NCBI RefSeq assembly: GCF_963924245.1
Contig: NC_086287.1
Span: 31,973,950-32,037,949, forward strand
Length of the DNA stretch: 64,000 nucleotides
Origin: Chroicocephalus ridibundus
Lineage: Eukaryota; Chordata; Aves; Charadriiformes; Laridae
Direction: 5' to 3'
In this document: positions 21,301-33,505 of the stretch, in pieces
How the letters are laid out: every line of letters starts with the position of its first letter
Numbering within the stretch: the stretch's first letter is position 1
Made by a program: the position numbers and the translations under genes
Notes under the pieces: generated by a model
Database searches by the model: none
What the model saw: the letters and a program-made list of their open reading frames with translations, nothing else
Told to the model about the DNA's origin: nothing

Positions 21301-24300
21301 CCCAAATTGTTTGGCGAGTCTAGCATGGAGACCCTTATCGTTTGATTATTTTAATTTCATGAGTTCCTAGAGGCCAGAGGCAAGATCGGGAGCACACTGT
21401 GTTAGATGCTACACAGGCGTGTAGAAAGAAGTTTGCCCTGGAGGTCTTTCAATTTACATACAAGAAGATTAAAGATTAGAGAAACAGAAATATCATGCAA
21501 GTACAATAATCAGATGATAAGTGGTAAATGTCGCATTAGTTCCACGTTAGATTTTTTTTCCTTGTTTTCTTGTTATATTCCTTTACTCTTACCACCAAAG
21601 ATAAGAGGTAAAGAAAGACCTGATGCTTTCCACTCCTGTTGATATATCTCACCAATGACAAAAGAGCAACTGGCATTTTGTTGGTCTCTGGGTGTTATAG
21701 TTTATTCTTTTCCTTATAAGTTATTATTATTAGAAGTATTAGCATCAATAATGGTATTTTTTACCATTTTGGTGCCCAAGGTCTGACAGACATAGGAGCC
21801 ATATGGGAAAGATGCTCTATAAGCAGAGGAATAAATCCATTTTTATTTGGTTCAGCAGCCCTTATTATGCTACTTACAAGAAAATTAAGATATTTTTTAG
21901 GAAAAAAAAAAAGTTCAATAATTACTGTAAGTATTATCTCCTTGAGCCCCAGTCCTCTTAAGGGACAGCAGAATTTTGCTGTCAGGAGAAGTCTGCGCTT
22001 TCCAACTTTATAGCTATGTAATGATTTCTATGCATAGACTAGTCAATATGCTTCTCAGAAGATTTTTCTTCCCTTAAGTACAGCAGTCAGCTGGCAATGC
22101 TTAAGCCATGTATGAAAGGGAGTCAATTTTCTTCCTGTGTTCTGCTCTCTAACGCTGCCTATAGCTCCAGCAGATTTCATTATTTGGTACACCTGTGAAT
22201 TTAGTGAAGTGCAGTACATATAACGGGAGGCTTCGGATAAGTTATATCAGCATCTGGCACTTGCCATAATGAGATGTAGGAGGAATGAAAGGAATCACAG
22301 TCCTGTTGAAAACAGTGATAACACTCGCTGCACTCCAGCGAGGATAGGATTTCACGCCACGTGTGTTGGTAAGGGCATGTCCCTGGCTTCTCTTAAACAG
22401 TTCCACCTACAGGAGGTTTCTCTTACGTCCTACATGGAGAGGATCTTAAGTGTATTTTTGGTTTATTATTGCTTAGTAGTATACTTGGGAGTAAATCTAA
22501 CAACCAATTCACGTAACAGCAAGGTCCCAAGTTCCAACGATGATCAGAGCAGTCTTTGAAAAACTAAAGGGGAGAAAAGTTTTCCTTCAAAAACTGTCTA
22601 GGAGGTTCAGTGATACAAGTCCTTTTCCTGATAAAAGTTTCATACAGCCCTCATCAGTGTCAGAACCACAACTTTTACCCTTCACTTTTACAGAGCTGTA
22701 AATAGCCCCACATTTTCTTCCGTTTCTCTCGTCGCAGCCCCATTCTCCAGTTCCTCAGTCAGAATTTTCCTTGGTCCGTCTGGCTGTCATGAAGTCGCAT
22801 GTTTAAAAGGCTCATTCTTCAGCAGGGTCTGGCTTTAGGGAACGCAACTCTGTCGGGGTGGTTTGGGAAATGCCTGTTCCTCCTCTCTGCTTTTCACAGC
22901 TGGCACTAGATGGTGCTACGTTACTGAGCTTTGCTGCAGAGAACATCATCAATTTTAGCCTGCTTTTCTCTCCAAGTCATGGGACAGAGTAGGGCTTCTC
23001 TACCCACGTTGGAAACATGGGTACAGTAAAAAGACCTTTTTCTAACCCTAAACTTGAGCTTTTGTTGGTGCAGGGCTGGTTCCAAACCTGAACATCATTC
23101 CAGTCCAGTCTGCTTGTTTCCTTTTCTTTTACAAATGGTGCTGCCGTTCCTGTATTTCTTCGGTCCACGTGGAGTGTGTGACACTCACTGGGGACCTGAG
23201 GTTACTGATAATCACAATATCCCATCTATCTCTTTAATCCGTTCCTGTAATTCTCCGTCTTCCTCCTACTTACATGCTCCCATTTCTTAACTTACTTCTT
23301 CAAATGTTGTTTAAGAATATGATGAAAAACCCCAACAGATCTGTTTAAAGCAATTTGCTGTATTTTTCAACAATAAAAATATAAATTAAAAAATGGAGTG
23401 GATAGGTTCAAAAGAAAACAGTCAAATTTTCTACAACAAAAGACAGTACAGACTGGCTTTTCAGTGCAATGCACGCAGTGCCGTACAAGGGCCGTGCAGA
23501 CAGGCTTTTCGAGCATCTCCCATTTTGCTGCCTAAGTAATTGAGCTTTGTCTTGAAACACGTCTGCATTTCTCTTCCTGAGCTTCTGTGGAGCCAGTTCT
23601 GCCGATCGCATCAATGAGGGTAGAGGGCTTTAATCGGACCCCATCTATTCCCTGCCTCCCACCATCCGATTTCTGCAGGTTCGAAATACCAGGCTTCACT
23701 ATTGTGGTGAGATGCTGTTGTAGGAGAGATGCCGATTTGTGTTTGGCTCGGACAAATGTGGGCACAGAGGCTTTCCTCTTGCAGGTGGCCCTGTATCCAG
23801 ATGATGAAGGAGGAGGGGGAGATGAAGGGTTTGTCCGGTGCTGTTGTGAGCCTTCTGCTGGGATCGTGGCCAAACCTCTCCCTGTTGATGGCTGTCTCCT
23901 GGTCCAGCTGTGGGGGTGGGGGCATGGGGCAACCTGGGCAGCCCACCCTCCTCCAGGAGGCATCTAGAAACAGGCAGGGGCAACCTGTGGGGTGAGCACA
24001 GAGGCAGGTGCAGAGGAGACCTTATCAGCTGGGTGGAAAGGGCTGTCTGAGATCTGGCAGGACCTCTCCAATGTATATCTCAGTAGACTTCCTGCAGTTA
24101 TGGAAGAAGTAAAGGATGATGTTGCAGAACCGAGGCACGGATGGCCGTTCTCTGATCCCATTCCATCTGAGGATGAGGTTGAGCCTTGAAGAAGGGGCTG
24201 AAAAATCCAATGTGCATAAGAATATAAACCTGTGGATGAACAAGCCTGATCTTCAGCTGTCCACTTGTTCTTCAAAGTCTTGTTTTTGTGTGTGCAATCC

Positions 24301-24899
24301 AAACCTGGCTGTATCTCCAGCAAACACGCATGGAGATTGAGATATGGGTCCCAAATGTAGAGTTTGGAGGGCTGAATCTGTCTCTACTCCAGATCCAGAG
24401 GAAATGTGAAAGTTCAAGCTGGAGATGTGAGGGGTCTCTGTGCCAGATTCATTCCTCCAAATTTGCTTCCTTGTCTGTTCTTGAAATTCTTACCTCTATT
24501 TAGAATGAATCTTTGCAAAACATAGTGTAAGTGTCTGTTGCTGAAGTTACACCAAAGATCTAAAATATCAATCAAAATGAGAGTATTTTCTCATTACTGC
24601 TGACTGAGGTTCCACACAATGTTTGCTAAAATGGATGGAAAAAAAGCCATTGAAATGGTCTCAGCACAGAACTTTGGTAAAATGTATTGCAATATGACCA
24701 TTATATTAAGGAGGAGGAAAAAGATGGGAAATTTTCTGTGGCAGAGGCTGTGTGTGAGCTTGAGGTGCCCTCAGAATTACAAAATTCAGCTGAACTGTAT
24801 ATTTCAAAATCCGAGACAGGAGAAAGAGCCGCACATATTAGTCTCTCATCTGTAGGAAAACAGTTAAAATGACAACAAAGACAAGAAAACCTACATTTC
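18386..24899. other. Unassigned single-copy sequence
   Basis: Six and a half kilobases without a supportable gene. 18540-19110 and 20640-20960 are AT-rich with scattered TAAT words. At 23590-23990 four or five frames on both strands stay open for 88-143 codons, explained by GC-rich, stop-poor composition. No known domain was recognised in any of them. Confidence 0.45.
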
Positions 24900-25600
24900 A
24901 ATTTCAATACATCTGTTTGAATTATGGCTATTTGGTACTTTTGAGAATAAATTGCATTTGAAATGGAATCTTTCTAATGACTTATCTTTCAGGCAGGTAT
25001 TGTGCACACCTTTTTAATGCATTTTACATGTTTGGAGGGGGGAAGAAAAAAGATGAATTATGAAGAAGTTAAGAGGAAAATAATTTCAGGAGGTAATGGA
25101 TGAGCTCTGTCTGGAAGATTAATCAAGGCAGTTGCAAGAGAGTGCCAAAAGCATAACTGAAGTAGAACTAAATATCTGATTGTAATTAAAACTTTAGCCT
25201 TCTAATGGCTCCATGAAAGATATTTTAATAAACGTGAAATGCACTTTCTAAATGGCACGCTAACTTTTAATGACTTGGGTGTTTTGTTTGATTAGTAACC
25301 TGGACTGTTAAATTAAAGCCAACTGCAAATGCATGATAAAATATTGATGGTTTCAGGCAAATGAATTGGGGGAGTTATGCTTGACAGATTTTTGGTATCA
25401 TTAAGGATTTTAACTGGTGGAAAATATATATTGCTGGTGCTTAAAGATAGTTAAAGAGGATCTCGTCATTTATATGCCCTAGTTTTAATTTTACAGTAAT
25501 AATGGGAAAAAAATCTGAATTATTCACAGATGGTTGGTCAAGAGAGGTCACTTAATTTAAAAAGTGTTATTTTAATTACACCTGTTTCTCATTTCCGGTA
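24900..25600. promoter_or_regulatory. Candidate conserved non-coding element / enhancer block
   Basis: A 700-bp AT-rich, very CpG-poor block with a high density of homeodomain-type cores, for example TTTTTAATGCATTTTA near 25011-25026, GATTAATCAAGG near 25118, GTAATTAAAAC near 25182 and TTTTAATGACTTGG near 25266. It has no long frames and no repeats. The texture resembles vertebrate developmental enhancers, but this is an inference from composition alone and depends on cross-species alignment. Confidence 0.3.
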
Positions 25601-28600
25601 TAGAAAATTAAATATTTGGTGGTATTTGGTTATTTCTTTTCTTAGAATGCCTGGAGCTTTCTTGACGCTTCTGTGTGTTTTGTGTGTGTGTTAAAGAAGG
25701 AAGAGTGACATGGTAGAAAGAGTTTTATTGTTTCCAGTATAAGCAGCTTTATTGGAAGTTAATTAAATTAAAAAAACATAATGGTGTCTGCAGGTTCAGA
25801 AATAACACATGGGATTTCCAAAGGAAACGGGGCTGGTCCCAGAACTCAGCCTCTTTTTAAGACAGATTTATTGTATTATCAAAATTCAGCAGCCTTTCCG
25901 ATGTCTTCGCGTGGTTGAAAAAGAGAGAGTTGAAGGACTGCAGGGAGACTGGTAAAATTTGACGTGGTTCCCACTAGTTCGCATCAGCTTAGAACTGGGT
26001 CTTACACCTAAGGTGTGCTCTGGTTTTGTGATGAAACCGTAGACTTTGCACAGACTTCCGTTCCCCTTCCTGCAAAGAACAGGGATCAAAATAAGGCACA
26101 GCGCCCAGGGCTAACAGAGCAGTACTTCAGAGCAGTTATAATATATGAGACTTCACTGGAGAGGAAGGGAACACAGCATCATTTGCACACAGGTGCCGGA
26201 GAGACAATCGGAGTAAAATCATACTTCCACTGAACTCAAAGGATGCCTTGTCAGGGTTTTTCATAGGACTAGGTGTTTCCTCATGCCGCTCCACCACCAT
26301 TACATCTTGCTCTCTCCTTCCCTCATGCTGGTTTCTGCTCCCTGTGCCCAGGCAGCTGCTGGCCACGCTCTGGCTGCTCCTGCAGTGGTGCTCCCCCAGC
26401 CCCAGGAACCCACCTTCTCCTCACGGGCTCTGTGGCAGCGCCTCTGCCTCATTTTCTGCCTCCAATTTTCCTCCTAGATGCAGGTGGCCAGCCTAGAGCA
26501 AAGCAGCAGGAGGTAAAAGACAAGTTCCTTGGCTGTCTGAAAGTGGACCTAGGGTCAAGAAATTATTAAGGGAGGAATGTGGGGAGGCTTTGGCCAAAGC
26601 CACACATGAGTACCTCAGAGGAGTCTCATGGAAGAGTAACTGCCCCCTTGGCTTCCCAGGGGTCCCAAGACCTGGGTTAGGACCAAATTCTGTCCCTGAT
26701 GAGAGGGAAGCCGGGAACACAGCCTGTACTGGCCTTTTCTGAGGATGCCTGAGGCAGAAGTTGGAGAAGACGTCCAAAGAGAAACGGTGTAAGCCAAGGA
26801 AAAAGTAGGCAGCTGCCATCTAAACCAGAATCTGCAGTCATGGGAGTACTTGAGCTATCTTACAATGCCACCTGGAAGTAATAGGGAATATCACAGCTGA
26901 GGGCCTACTTACAGGAAGCTCCAGGGCCAAGACCAGTTTGAACCTACAGAGGGGAAACAGGAATTTGCCACAACCTTTAGGTAATTTCTTGTGGCCACAT
27001 AGTCCTAGGCAGAGGGCTGGGTGGCCAGTAGGCTGTGAACTGGTTTGCAGTCTTTCGGCCAATATAATTTATCCTGGGGAGGAAGGACTTGTGAGTTAGC
27101 AAGAGAAAAAAAAAAAATCATCATATACACTGAAAGAAAGCCTTAGAGACACTGACTATGGTTGTGTATTGATGGCAACTACTTACCTGATGCTGGTATC
27201 CTTTGCCATTAGAGAAACCTCCAGGCTGTGTAACTGCGATGGTAGTTCCTTCTGTATTTCATGTTATGTTCCACTTGCTTTGTTTCTCCATGGACATGAG
27301 ACAACTTCCGATCCACCGGACACCTCAGGTTAATTTTATGCATATGAATATTTCAGCCAGAGCATTTGCAAAATCCAGTACCTTGGATCACAAACTCTTC
27401 AGGGCCGTCTTCTCATTGAGTCATGTGCAATACTGAGCACACTGCTGCTGCACAACCGATAAATTATAACTCCCTGGAGGCTTCCATTTGTCAGAGAAAA
27501 ATGCATCCATGTTCAATAAAAGATTCTGTCACTCTATTGTTGTCTGCAGCTCTTTCAGATTTATATATTCAGCTGATGATGAGCCATTCAGTGTGATGGG
27601 TGTGATGTGTCTTTCCAGTTGGACAGGATGACCACAAATGTTATTAAATTCCACCAGTCTGCTGATGGAAGACAAAATCTGTTCCCACACAATATGACTA
27701 GTACCAGCATAGGAGATAATGCAATATTTATTTATGTACAGGAGGCCATAGATAAATTTCCCATATTGTGAGCCTTGTGGAATGCTGAACGCTCATAAAT
27801 GATGTACCAACTTTATCCTGGCAGGACTGGCAGATATAAACACAACGATGTTCCTGACTGGCTCAGTTTTACTGTCATCCAAATGGCTTAGTATATAATG
27901 TAAAAGCACGTCTGAGTCAGTGAATGCCCATTTTTGAGTGTAGCCAGATGGATTTCTACTGTGCGGGCCCTTGTTTGATGTCTATATTTGCCTCCCACGC
28001 ACTCTTAGTATCAGCATGCTTGGAAGAAAACCTTGATTTAAGCTGTTTATGGAGGTTCCATGCTCGTGTTCACAAATCTTCTGACGTTCAGCCAAAAGGC
28101 TGGCTTCATTCCTCACCAGGCGGAGAGAAACACACTTTCTTTTAAAATTATTTTCCTAAAAAAACACAGACTAAGTGGGAAGTGGAGTTTCTAATTGATG
28201 GTTTTAGCTGGGGTGGTGTAGGCAGTGTGGCCTTCTCTTTTTTTCTTCCACAGGTTAGGTGGGTTTCTCTGACTCTTTCCTTTGAATAACTCATCTGGAT
28301 TTTTCTAAAACTGCCCATGCAAATTTTTTGTCGCTAGGTATGTACCTAGCACCTGGTGAGAATGATGGAGACCCTTAGAGCCAGTTGGGAGGAAGCTGAG
28401 CTGTTCCAGGATCCAGCACGGATGTCATCAGAGCAGCCTTTGGCTGAGGAACTTCTGACACCTCTCAAGCTAAGGGAAATGAAATTCACAGGTGTGATTG
28501 TTAAACTCAGTATTTTTTCCGAAGTGTGTTGTTGAAATATTGGTAGGATTTAAAATCCATAATGTTGCATACTCAGTATTTCTTGCCCTGTTCTTTTAGC

Positions 28601-30892
28601 CATATTTTTCTTCTCCTTTCTTTTTCTAGATCCTCCTGCCTTTCCATCTAACCCCATTACATTTTCTTTCTTTTTTCCTTTGCTGATCTCGGTCCATTTC
28701 TTTCAGATCAGAACAAGAAAATAAGTCTTTCAAGTCCCAGTTTATCTTCCTAACCATTGGGTTTTCTTTTCTGCCTGGGCAGGAGTATCTGTCCGTGCCG
28801 TCACATATTGTTCTCGATTTCTGGAAAAGCAAAAGGAAAGAGGCCGTCATCTAGTCTTGTCATAACACACCTAAAATGGTTACAGCAAATGGTGTGAGTC
28901 TTGTTAATATTTTGCTTGTTGCGTTTTTCATTCAGTCTCTCACTTTGCTATGTAATTTGTATGAGTTTTGACCTTTTATCCTTTTTTTCCTATCTCCCTG
29001 CCCTGTTCCTAGCATGTGTTTCTTTCCAGCTAGATTCCTCGTCATTTTCAAACTGCTGAATATTTATCCTTTTAATTCTAATATCTGTTTTTTTCTCTTC
29101 TCAGGCTTCTCTCTTTCTCTTCCTTTTATTTCCTGTGTCCTGACCGCTCTTTGCCAATGTATTTCATCAGCTTGGCCTTGCTTGTTATCACATGGATGCT
29201 GCAGCTCACTCTTCCTGTTTTCCAAAGTCCTTCCATATTTAGCTTGCTGCTAAATTCCATATTTTCAGCCCCTCTGCATCCTTGACATAAGAGGATTTGG
29301 TCAGGCCCTGCAGCCTTCATCTCAAAGATAAAAAACGGGGGGGTGGGGGGAGGTGAGGATGGATCAAAGGTCCCATCTGAGCCTGGGGGACGTTTGGGGA
29401 GTGCCAGTCTCTGTGGGCAGGGACCCACAAGGAGCGATGCCAGGATTTACTGTGCTGGGTACGATCTGAGGAGCTGTATCCCCTGCCTTTCTTTAGCCCT
29501 TGCTGCCTAGGGATGCCCAAGTGTGCCAAAACAGGGCACGGGCGCTGTCGTTGAATGTAATGTGTGATGTGACAAGCATCACATCTGGTCATTTTGTATC
29601 GCCCAGCCTAGAAATCCTGCCAAGACTTAGAGCCAGGGACTGACAACTAGATAGTGATTGGGTCTTTGCTGTTTGTGCTTTTTAAACAACATAGTTTAGG
29701 TGTAGTAGCAGAAACGGTCACTGTCTTTCCTGGGTTGTGTCAATGTACCGATACATCCCATATTCATTTCCAGGCTTGTCAGTGCCCAAGGTAGTATAAA
29801 TATAGAACGCACTGGAAAGGAGACTTAGTATATCTTATGTACTATATTTTGAAGTCTGAAGGTACTCTTTCGCTTTCATTGGTGGGAGTACGAAGCCTCA
29901 AATGGCAGCACTTTGTCTCCAGTCTCTGCCAGGATCCATTCCCATTACCCCAGCTGAAGGCAAATTCACAAAACACATAAACAAAAGACGTTATATAGTG
30001 GATATTCTCATGATAAGAGTATTTTTTTTTAATAGACAATATCAAGCAAGTAGAGAAGTGGCCATTCCAAAACGGCCACCCAATTTCGACATATAACACT
30101 GGATGCATGGAGATTTGAATCCAAGTGTGCTCGCTGGGGAGACCTCAGTTACCCACCTTGCACACCGGCAATCCCTTACCTATAGAAATTGAAGTTTGCT
30201 TTTGCCAGTGAAAACATCTGTAGACGGAGCAAGAGGGCAATATCTGAGGCCAGCGAAGAGCCTATAATGACAGCTAATGAAGCCAGAAAGAGACTTTTGC
30301 AATGAGGCAGAGCTCTAACCTCCGGTCACCCCGGCCCATGCTACATGACTGAAACCAGGAATACGCTTCAGTATCTTTCCAAAACTCTTCTGTAATGCTC
30401 TGATTGAAGCTGCTTTGAAAGTCTGATCCTTAGTGGGATTTTATTTTTTTTTTTAAAGTAGAAAATGAAAAATGTTCTGTCACGTTCCAGGTTACAAACT
30501 GTAGCTGGAGTAATAAAAGGTCACTTTGCCATTCAGCATCCATTTCCTATTCCTTTGAAGTCCAGCATTTACTAGCAAGTAAACCAAGACACTTCAAAAG
30601 TTTTACAGCAGTGTGGCGAGGCAGAGACGTAAGTACATGAGTAAAATGACTGATTATCTGGTACTGCCTTTGCTGCTAAACAAAATGGGGCCCACCCTTG
30701 TTCTCTCCACGTCTGTGCTCTGTGTGCTCTTCAGAGTTGTCTCTGCCTGGCCTTCTGCAACGTATCTTTTATACAAGGATACATCTCTTTGAAGCGTGTG
30801 GAGGGGGGAAAAAAAGCCTTTTCTTGACATCTCCTTTGTTATGCGTCTTTCTTTTGCTTGGGAGGATTAGAAAATATTTCATTATTTCATCA
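25601..30892. other. Unassigned single-copy sequence
   Basis: No exon, RNA or TE is supported. Notable simple sequence includes a TG-rich stretch near 25671-25692, A12 near 27108, pyrimidine-rich DNA at 28600-28680 and a G-rich stretch at 29337-29352. A purine-rich 'gggaggaatgtgggg' at 26570-26584 resembles a retroviral polypurine tract, but no LTR could be delimited. Confidence 0.45.
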
Positions 30893-30931
30893 CCTTCCTC
30901 TCTCCCTTCCTCTCTCCCTCTTTCTCTCCCC
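30893..30931 (+). repeat. 39-nt pure polypyrimidine tract
   Basis: Uninterrupted C/T run containing two perfect tandem copies of 'ttcctctctccc' (30895-30906 and 30907-30918) and a partial third. Such tracts can form triplexes. No acceptor-site context with a following exon was recognised. Confidence 0.85.
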
Positions 30932-31931
30932 AACTTGTCATACCGTGAAAAGAGAGGAAATACCTAGAAAAAAGATGTTTGCCACCCACAAGCCGAAGAA
31001 AAGAAAACGGGAGACTGCAGTGTTTCTTAAAAGGTAATTTCTTTTGCCAAGCTGCCCTTGTAATCAGATAGGAATACCTGGAAACAAACAAGCAAAATAG
31101 CTTTCTCTGGTTATGGCCAGGAAGGAAAATGTTATTAAAATTATCGCAGAGCCTTTTCTCAGGGATCAGTGCTTGCAAGCAGTCCGATTTTATGCCATGA
31201 TGTAAGAGGCCAGCCCTGTGCTGGGGACGATGCGACCTTTCATCTGCAGGGGGCAATCCAGCACAGCCCAAGCTGGTTTGTCAGCCCTTGAAATAATCCT
31301 ACTATTTCTGACAACAAAGGCCAAAATTGTGCTCGCGGTTTGGGGACGGCAAGGCTGCATTCTAGCGCAAGGATCAGTCTCCTTTGTGCTGTGATTATGT
31401 ATTGTGTGAAAAACCCTTCATCAGCCGCCGCCAGGTGTCCACGGGGTGCGACGGGGTTGCCCATTTTCTCGCCGGCGGGTTGGTTTATTTGGGTGAAGAA
31501 CTTGTGCTGGCCCTGAAGTGCACCTCTTGAGACCGGCTGTCCTGCCACATTTCCTGCGGTTGCTGCTGTGCTGTGCCATCAGTAGTAGGTGCTAGTGAAA
31601 AAGGGAAGGCTTGGGAATCTGGTGTGTTTTTTCCTCCTTTAAGTGTGAGTCCTACCCCAGCCAAAACGAAAGGTATTTGGCAAACGAACTTCTAGTAAGC
31701 ACAATTGCTGGAAACAGTCATGTTGGGTCCCAAAAAGTGGTCAAAACCTATGGGTACGGTGGGACACTGGTGCAGGGGCAGCGGGGTGAGAGCTGGTGAG
31801 GAGGGGAAGGTAGGGAGCAGGGCTCTGGCAGCATTTGCTTTCTTCATGTAGCCCCTGACACATTTGGTGCAAGACAGCGGAGAAGTATCTTCACCTGCTC
31901 CAGGTTTGCCATGGGATCCTGCTTGAGGGTA
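30932..31931. other. Single-copy sequence with conserved-looking segment
   Basis: 31130-31420 has balanced composition with unusual CpG placement for this window and resembles ancient conserved sequence, including a SOX-like ACAACAAAGG near 31311-31320. There is no exon evidence; the frames here are short. Confidence 0.35.
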
Positions 31932-32708
31932 GGATGGCTCCAGAGGGATCTGGACAAGCTGGATCAATGGCCCAATGGTATGGGGTTCAACAAGGCCAAG
32001 TGCCGGGTCCTGCACTTGGGTCACAACAACCCCATGCAGCGTTACAAGCTTGGGGCAGAGTGGCTGGAGAGCCGCCTGGCGGAAGCTGGCTGAATATGAG
32101 CCAGCAGTGTGCCCAGGTGGCCAAGGCGGCCAACAGCATCCTGGCCTGTACCAGGAACAGTGAGGTGAGTAGGACTAGTGAAGTGATCATCGCCCTGTAC
32201 TCAGCTCTGGTGGGGCCCCACCTCGAGTACTGTGTTCAGTTTTGGGCCCCTCACTACAAGCGAGACATTGAGGTGCTGCAGCGTGTCCAGAGAAGGGCAA
32301 CGAAGCTGGTGAGGGGTCTGGAGAACAAGTCTTATAAAGAGCCTGGAGAAAAGGAGGCTGAGGGGAGATGTTATCGCTCTCTACAACTACCTGAAAGGAG
32401 GTTGTAGCGAGGTAGGGGTCGGTCTCTTCTCCCAAGTAACAGGCAATAGGACAGGAGGAAATGGCCTCAAGTTGTGCCAGGGGAGGTTTAGATTGGATAT
32501 GAAGAGGAATTTTTTTCACTGAAAGGGTTATCAAGCGTTGGAACAGGCTGCCCAGGGGAGTGGTTGAATCACCATCTCTGGAGGTATCTAAAAGACGTGT
32601 AGATGTGGTGCTGAGGGACGTGGTTTAGTGGTGGTTTTGGCAATGTTAGGTTAATGGTTGGACTCAATCATAAAGGTCCCTTGCAACCTAGACAATTTCT
32701 AAGATTTA
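31932..32708 (+). mobile_element. CR1 LINE fragment, frameshifted by two internal deletions
   Basis: Collinear with the 13.2-kb copy from the 'RW/WP..NGMRFNKAKC' region to the 3' end ('caatttctaagattt'). ORF2 is broken: about 25 bases are missing near 32074-32088 and about 26 near 32342, so the frame shifts twice. The translated pieces are 'FNKAKCRVLHLGHNNPMQRY' in one frame, 'LNMSQQCAQVAKAANSIL' through 'ENKSYKE' in the second, and the 'NYLKGGC' part in the third. Shared segments look roughly 88-90% identical to the 13.2-kb copy by eye, so it is older or from a sister subfamily. Confidence 0.95.
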
Positions 32709-33304
32709 GCGGTGCTCAGGGACAAAGCGGCTTCCTCAGAGGCAAGGCGGCCATCCCAGTGCTCTCTGGAGCCGGGTGAGGGAATTATGGCAGGAGGCTT
32801 GTTAAGAGCCTCCTCAACACAATTCATTTTCTGCATCTGCATAATGACTGCGGGCAGCGGGCTCCTGAGCTTCTGCCTACCAGCTGCCTCCTGCTCTGGG
32901 CCACCCCACCCCCAGTATCCAATGGTCCCCTCCTCACTGTCAGAGCACGGGTTTTGTCCCAGGCCCTGGCTTTGTCCCTGCTGCTTGGTTAAGGTGCCAC
33001 GCTGTGTCGTGCGGGCACAGCCAGCAGACAAGTGTGGTGGCCGCCCTGTTGCTTTGTCTCCTCTGCCTGAGGCCGGGTGCAGCCGGTCAGCGGGTTCGGT
33101 GCTTGGCAGGACACGCAGGGAAGTCGGAAGTAGCTCAGGGAAGGAGGGGAAGCTAATGGGGGACCTTGGACATGGGAGCGGGAAGCGTAGTGCTGGCCGT
33201 GAGCTGATGGATTAGCTGCGGGTTGATGTCCATGGAGTAAAGGCACTCAGAAAGGCTCACACCAGCCTGCTGGCTCTGGCTCCTCTGCCTCTGGGCTGTG
33301 AGCC
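32709..33304. other. Unassigned sequence
   Basis: Moderately GC-rich with several mutually overlapping open frames (up to 167 codons at 32712-33215). No domain or family was recognised, and composition explains the frames. Confidence 0.45.
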
Positions 33305-33505
33305 ACCCCGGGCGGCGCTGCCGAGAGCCTGGCTGGGCTCTGGTCCTGAGCAGAGGGACCACCGGGGCCGGCCGTGCTTGCTGGCAGCTGGCCTGTGCGA
33401 TTTTCCCCAGCAGCACGGTACTCGGGTAATTCTTCTCGCTGGGCTTTGCTTCTGAGTGCTGCAGGCGTTTCCTACACGTGCCCCGACACTCGCGTGTGCG
33501 CATGA
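33305..33505. promoter_or_regulatory. Moderately CpG-rich patch
   Basis: About 17 CpG in 200 bp by manual count, against strong depletion in most of the window. It ends in 'cactcgcgtgtgcgcatg', an alternating purine-pyrimidine run. It could be a small CpG island or simply GC-rich DNA. No transcript start evidence is visible. Confidence 0.35.

Noticed and set aside
23678..23695. 'ggttcgaaat' as a tRNA B-box
   Set aside because: Does not match the full B-box consensus, and no A-box or cloverleaf is present at the right distance.
23532..23995. Five overlapping open frames on both strands
   Set aside because: Explained by locally stop-poor GC-rich sequence; simultaneous opening in many frames argues against any one being selected.
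26560..26600. 'gggaggaatgtgggg' as a retroviral polypurine tract / LTR start
   Set aside because: No LTR end, polyadenylation context, second LTR, target duplication or retroviral coding sequence was found; it is probably just purine-rich DNA.
30893..30950. Long pyrimidine tract as a splice acceptor
   Set aside because: No coding-like exon follows; the tract is better explained as tandem 12-mers.
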